Positions 46,666 to 48,946 of a stretch of DNA of 48,946 nt are shown piece after piece; positions within the stretch are counted from its first letter, which is position 1, and the number at the start of each line of letters is the position of its first letter. The notes beneath the pieces are model-generated. The model saw nothing but the letters and a program-made list of their open reading frames with translations, made no database searches and was not told the origin of the DNA. The translations under genes and the position numbers were made by a program. This stretch comes from Mycobacterium sp. (GTDB taxonomy: Bacteria; Actinomycetota; Actinomycetes; Mycobacteriales; Mycobacteriaceae): contig NZ_JAICZA010000015.1 in NCBI RefSeq assembly GCF_025933915.1, positions 1 through 48,946 of the forward strand, given 5' to 3'.

Positions 46666-47640
46666 GTGACCATTCGGGTGCCACGTCGTTCGGCGATCGC
46701 CCTGGCCACAGCGGGCGCGCTGGCCTCGACAGGGACCGCCTACCTGGGGGCGCGCAGTCTGTTGGTCGGCCAGGCGACCCACGCGCGCACCATCATCCCC
46801 AAGTCATGGGACATCCCGCCCCGCGCCGACGGCGTGTACGCGCGCGGCGGCGGGCCGGTGGAGCGGTGGCGCCGCGGCATGACGGCCGACCTTCACCTGA
46901 TGATCTTCGGCGATTCAACCGCCGCCGGGTACGGGTGCACGAGTGCCGGCGAAGTGCCGGGGGTACGGATCGCGCAGGGCCTGGCGGAGCAGACCGGCAA
47001 GCGAATCCGGCTGAGCACCAAGGCCATTGTCGGCGCCACCTCCAAAGGCGTGTGCGGCCAAGTCGACGCCATGTTCGTGGCCGGCGCGCCGCCGGACGTG
47101 GCGGTGATCATGGTCGGTGCCAACGACGTGACCGCGCTGAACGGCATCAGCCAGTCGGCGCAACGGCTGGCGTTGATCGTCCGCAAGTTGCGCGCCCGGG
47201 ACGCGGTGGTGATCGTCGGCACCTGCCCGGATCTGGGGTTCATCAGCGCCATTCCGCAACCGCTGCGGTCGCTGGCGCACGAGCGTTGCCTGCAGCTTGC
47301 CCGCGCCCAGACCGCGGCGGTCCGCTCGGCCGGCGGTGTGCCGGTGCCGCTGGCGCGGCTGATGGCACCGCAGTTCCGGGCCACACCGGACGTGATGTTC
47401 TCCGCCGACGGCTTCCACCCGTCGGCACCCGCCTACGCGCTGGCGGCCGACGCGCTGCTGCTCGCCCTGTGCGACGTGCTGGGTGAGGAGGTGGAGCGCC
47501 CGTCGCGCAACCCGGCGGTGCCGGCGGCGGCGCCGGTCCTCGGCCAGCGCCACACCCGGGCCAGCGTGATGTCACGGCTGTGGCGGCGTCCGGCACCCGG
47601 ACCTGCCCCGTCTTCGTGCCCTGAGGTCGGCAGCGACTAG
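46666..47640 (+). CDS. exported GDSL/SGNH esterase (Rv1075c-type)
   Basis: 324 aa. A twin-Arg-containing, hydrophobic N-terminus (P-R-R-S-A-I-A-L-A-T-A-G-A-L-A-S-T) suggests export or anchoring. SGNH blocks: I-F-G-D-S-T with Ser84, G-A-N-D near 147-150 with the oxyanion Asn, and S-A-D-G-F-H-P-S with Asp and His near 248-251. The M. tuberculosis homolog has been described as a GDSL esterase with the same triad. A basic low-complexity tail of about 55 residues follows. GTG start at 46666. Confidence 0.93.
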   Translation: MTIRVPRRSAIALATAGALASTGTAYLGARSLLVGQATHARTIIPKSWDIPPRADGVYARGGGPVERWRRGMTADLHLMIFGDSTAAGYGCTSAGEVPGVRIAQGLAEQTGKRIRLSTKAIVGATSKGVCGQVDAMFVAGAPPDVAVIMVGANDVTALNGISQSAQRLALIVRKLRARDAVVIVGTCPDLGFISAIPQPLRSLAHERCLQLARAQTAAVRSAGGVPVPLARLMAPQFRATPDVMFSADGFHPSAPAYALAADALLLALCDVLGEEVERPSRNPAVPAAAPVLGQRHTRASVMSRLWRRPAPGPAPSSCPEVGSD

Positions 47641-47733
47641 ATTTGTTCTCGCCCGTCGGGGTGGACCTATCACCCGGTGGCCAAGCGAGCCAGCCCCATC
47701 TGAGGGATCTGCAGGGATCTGAAGGGAACCACC

Positions 47734-48946
47734 ATGCCTGAAGCCGTCATTGTCTCAACTGCTCGCTCGCCGATCGGCCGTGCCGGCAAGGGGTCGCTGG
47801 TCAGCATGCGACCCGATGACTTGGCCGCGCAGATGGTGCGTGCCGCGCTCGACAAAGTGCCGGCCCTGAACCCGCACCAGATCGATGACTTGATGATGGG
47901 CTGCGGCCAGCCGGGCGGCGAGTCCGGCTACAACATCGCGCGGGTGGTCGCCGTGGCGTTGGGCTATGACTTCCTGTCGGGCACCACCGTCAACCGGTAC
48001 TGTTCATCGTCGCTGCAGACCACCCGGATGGCCTTCCACGCGATCAAGGCCGGCGAGGGCGACGCGTTCATCTCCGCCGGCGTGGAGACCGTGTCCCGGT
48101 TCGCCAAGGGCAGCGCCGACGGCATGCCGGACACCAAGAACCCGCTGTTCGACGCTGCCCAGGCGCGGACCGCGGCGGCTGCCGAGGGCGCCGACGAGTG
48201 GCATGATCCGCGCGCCGACGACGCGCTGCCCGATGTCTACATCGCGATGGGTCAGACCGCCGAGAATGTCGTGCTGTTGACCGGGATCAGCCGCGAAGAC
48301 CAGGACCGCTGGGGGGTACGCAGCCAGAACCGCGCCGAAGAGGCGATCAAGAGCGGACACTTCGAGCGCGAGATCTCACCGGTCACGCTGCCGGATGGCA
48401 CCACGGTCAGCGTCGACGACGGCCCGCGGCCGGGCACCACGTATGAGAAGGTCAGCCAGCTCAAGCCGGTGTTCCGGCCGAACGGCACGATAACCGCTGG
48501 CAACGCCTGCCCACTCAACGACGGTGCGGCGGCGGTGGTCATCACCAGCGATGTGAAGGCACGTGAGCTGGGGCTGACCCCGCTGGCCCGCATCGTCTCC
48601 ACCGGGGTTTCCGGATTGTCGCCGGAGATCATGGGTTTGGGACCGATCGAGGCGACCAAGAAGGCGTTGGCGAAGGCGGGCATGTCGGTTTCTGACATCG
48701 ACCTGTTCGAGATCAACGAGGCGTTCGCGGTGCAGGTACTCGGTTCCGCCCGCGAGTTGGGGATCGACGAGGACAAACTCAACGTCTCCGGCGGGGCGAT
48801 CGCCTTGGGGCACCCGTTCGGGATGACCGGCGCCCGCATCACCGCCACGCTGCTGAACAACCTGCAGACCCACGACAAGACGTTCGGTCTGGAAACCATG
48901 TGCGTCGGCGGCGGGCAGGGCATGGCGATGGTGATCGAGCGGCTGA
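47734..48946 (+). CDS. fadA3: acetyl-CoA acetyltransferase/thiolase FadA3, truncated at the window edge
   Basis: 404 codons are present and the frame is still open at the last base; the family length (405 aa in Rv1074c) implies that only about one residue and the stop are missing. Active-site Cys90 in N-R-Y-C-S-S-S, the G-H-P-F-G-M-T-G-A-R His region near 352, and the second Cys in C-V-G-G-G-Q-G near 389. It cleaves or forms beta-ketoacyl-CoA in fatty-acid or sterol side-chain degradation. GAAGGGA stands 6 nt before ATG 47734. Confidence 0.95.
   Translation, partial: MPEAVIVSTARSPIGRAGKGSLVSMRPDDLAAQMVRAALDKVPALNPHQIDDLMMGCGQPGGESGYNIARVVAVALGYDFLSGTTVNRYCSSSLQTTRMAFHAIKAGEGDAFISAGVETVSRFAKGSADGMPDTKNPLFDAAQARTAAAAEGADEWHDPRADDALPDVYIAMGQTAENVVLLTGISREDQDRWGVRSQNRAEEAIKSGHFEREISPVTLPDGTTVSVDDGPRPGTTYEKVSQLKPVFRPNGTITAGNACPLNDGAAAVVITSDVKARELGLTPLARIVSTGVSGLSPEIMGLGPIEATKKALAKAGMSVSDIDLFEINEAFAVQVLGSARELGIDEDKLNVSGGAIALGHPFGMTGARITATLLNNLQTHDKTFGLETMCVGGGQGMAMVIERL

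Overview
This window is a high-GC chromosomal segment from a Mycobacterium. Product after product matches, in inverted order, the block running from fadA3 (Rv1074c) to about Rv1125 in M. tuberculosis H37Rv: fadA3, GDSL esterase, lipU, cbs, pra, metB, greA, mca, the Rv1084-type thioredoxin-fold protein, hemolysin III, short-chain prenyl synthase, coaA, glyA, desA2, phoH2, deacetylase, fum, glpX, 3-beta-HSD, xseAB, ispH, ychF, vapBC32, zwf1, gnd2, bpoB, ephC. The mycothiol amidase and the PhoH2 gene with its overlapping small upstream ORF are genus hallmarks. The PE/PE_PGRS genes and mazEF3 that I recall at this locus in M. tuberculosis are absent, and several genes broken there are intact here, so this looks like a non-tuberculous species. 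I cannot name the species. H37Rv comparisons are from memory.

Layout. 1-3740: a WS/DGAT-like acyltransferase, EphC-type and BpoB-type alpha/beta hydrolases and a PhnB-like protein. 3760-6208: the pentose-phosphate pair zwf1-gnd2. 6330-10006: a membrane cyclase-like protein, small membrane and secreted proteins, a putative permuted papain-fold hydrolase, a quinol-monooxygenase-like protein and an AT-richer NlpC/P60-like exported protein. 10107-13570: an accessory block with two toxin-antitoxin pairs (vapBC32 and an AbrB-VapC pair), a VOC protein, an Arr rifamycin ADP-ribosyltransferase and a methyltransferase. Degenerate copies of the 3' end of ychF lie at its edges and inside it. 13547-19249: ychF, a membrane protein, ispH, a small conserved protein and xseAB. 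19291-23484: a steroid/ester block (3-beta-HSD behind a KstR-like operator, intact carboxylesterase, dienelactone hydrolase, DUF4245 protein). 23540-27124: glpX-fum plus a Pro/Gly-rich membrane protein. 27141-31998: a second adenylate cyclase overlapping a polysaccharide deacetylase, then phoH2 with its overlapping small ORF, and desA2.

32117-40468: glyA, coaA, a membrane protein, the prenyl synthase, hemolysin III, a ketosteroid-isomerase-like protein, and a tightly overlapping run mca - small membrane protein - thioredoxin-fold protein. 40582-48946: DUF4307, greA, a large nested hairpin, the sulfur operon cbs-pra-metB, lipU, a GDSL esterase and a 3'-truncated fadA3.

Most of the window is conserved housekeeping sequence. 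The parts most worth a second look are: the ychF-linked accessory block carrying arr and two TA modules; the hsd promoter, where a KstR-type palindrome abuts and overlaps by one base the -10 of an apparently leaderless message, so that the upstream ATG is probably promoter; the nested hairpin between greA and metB; the phoH2 upstream ORF; and the NlpC/P60-like gene in unusually AT-rich DNA. Several start codons were moved from the longest ORF to starts supported by a ribosome-binding site, a -10 box or family length.
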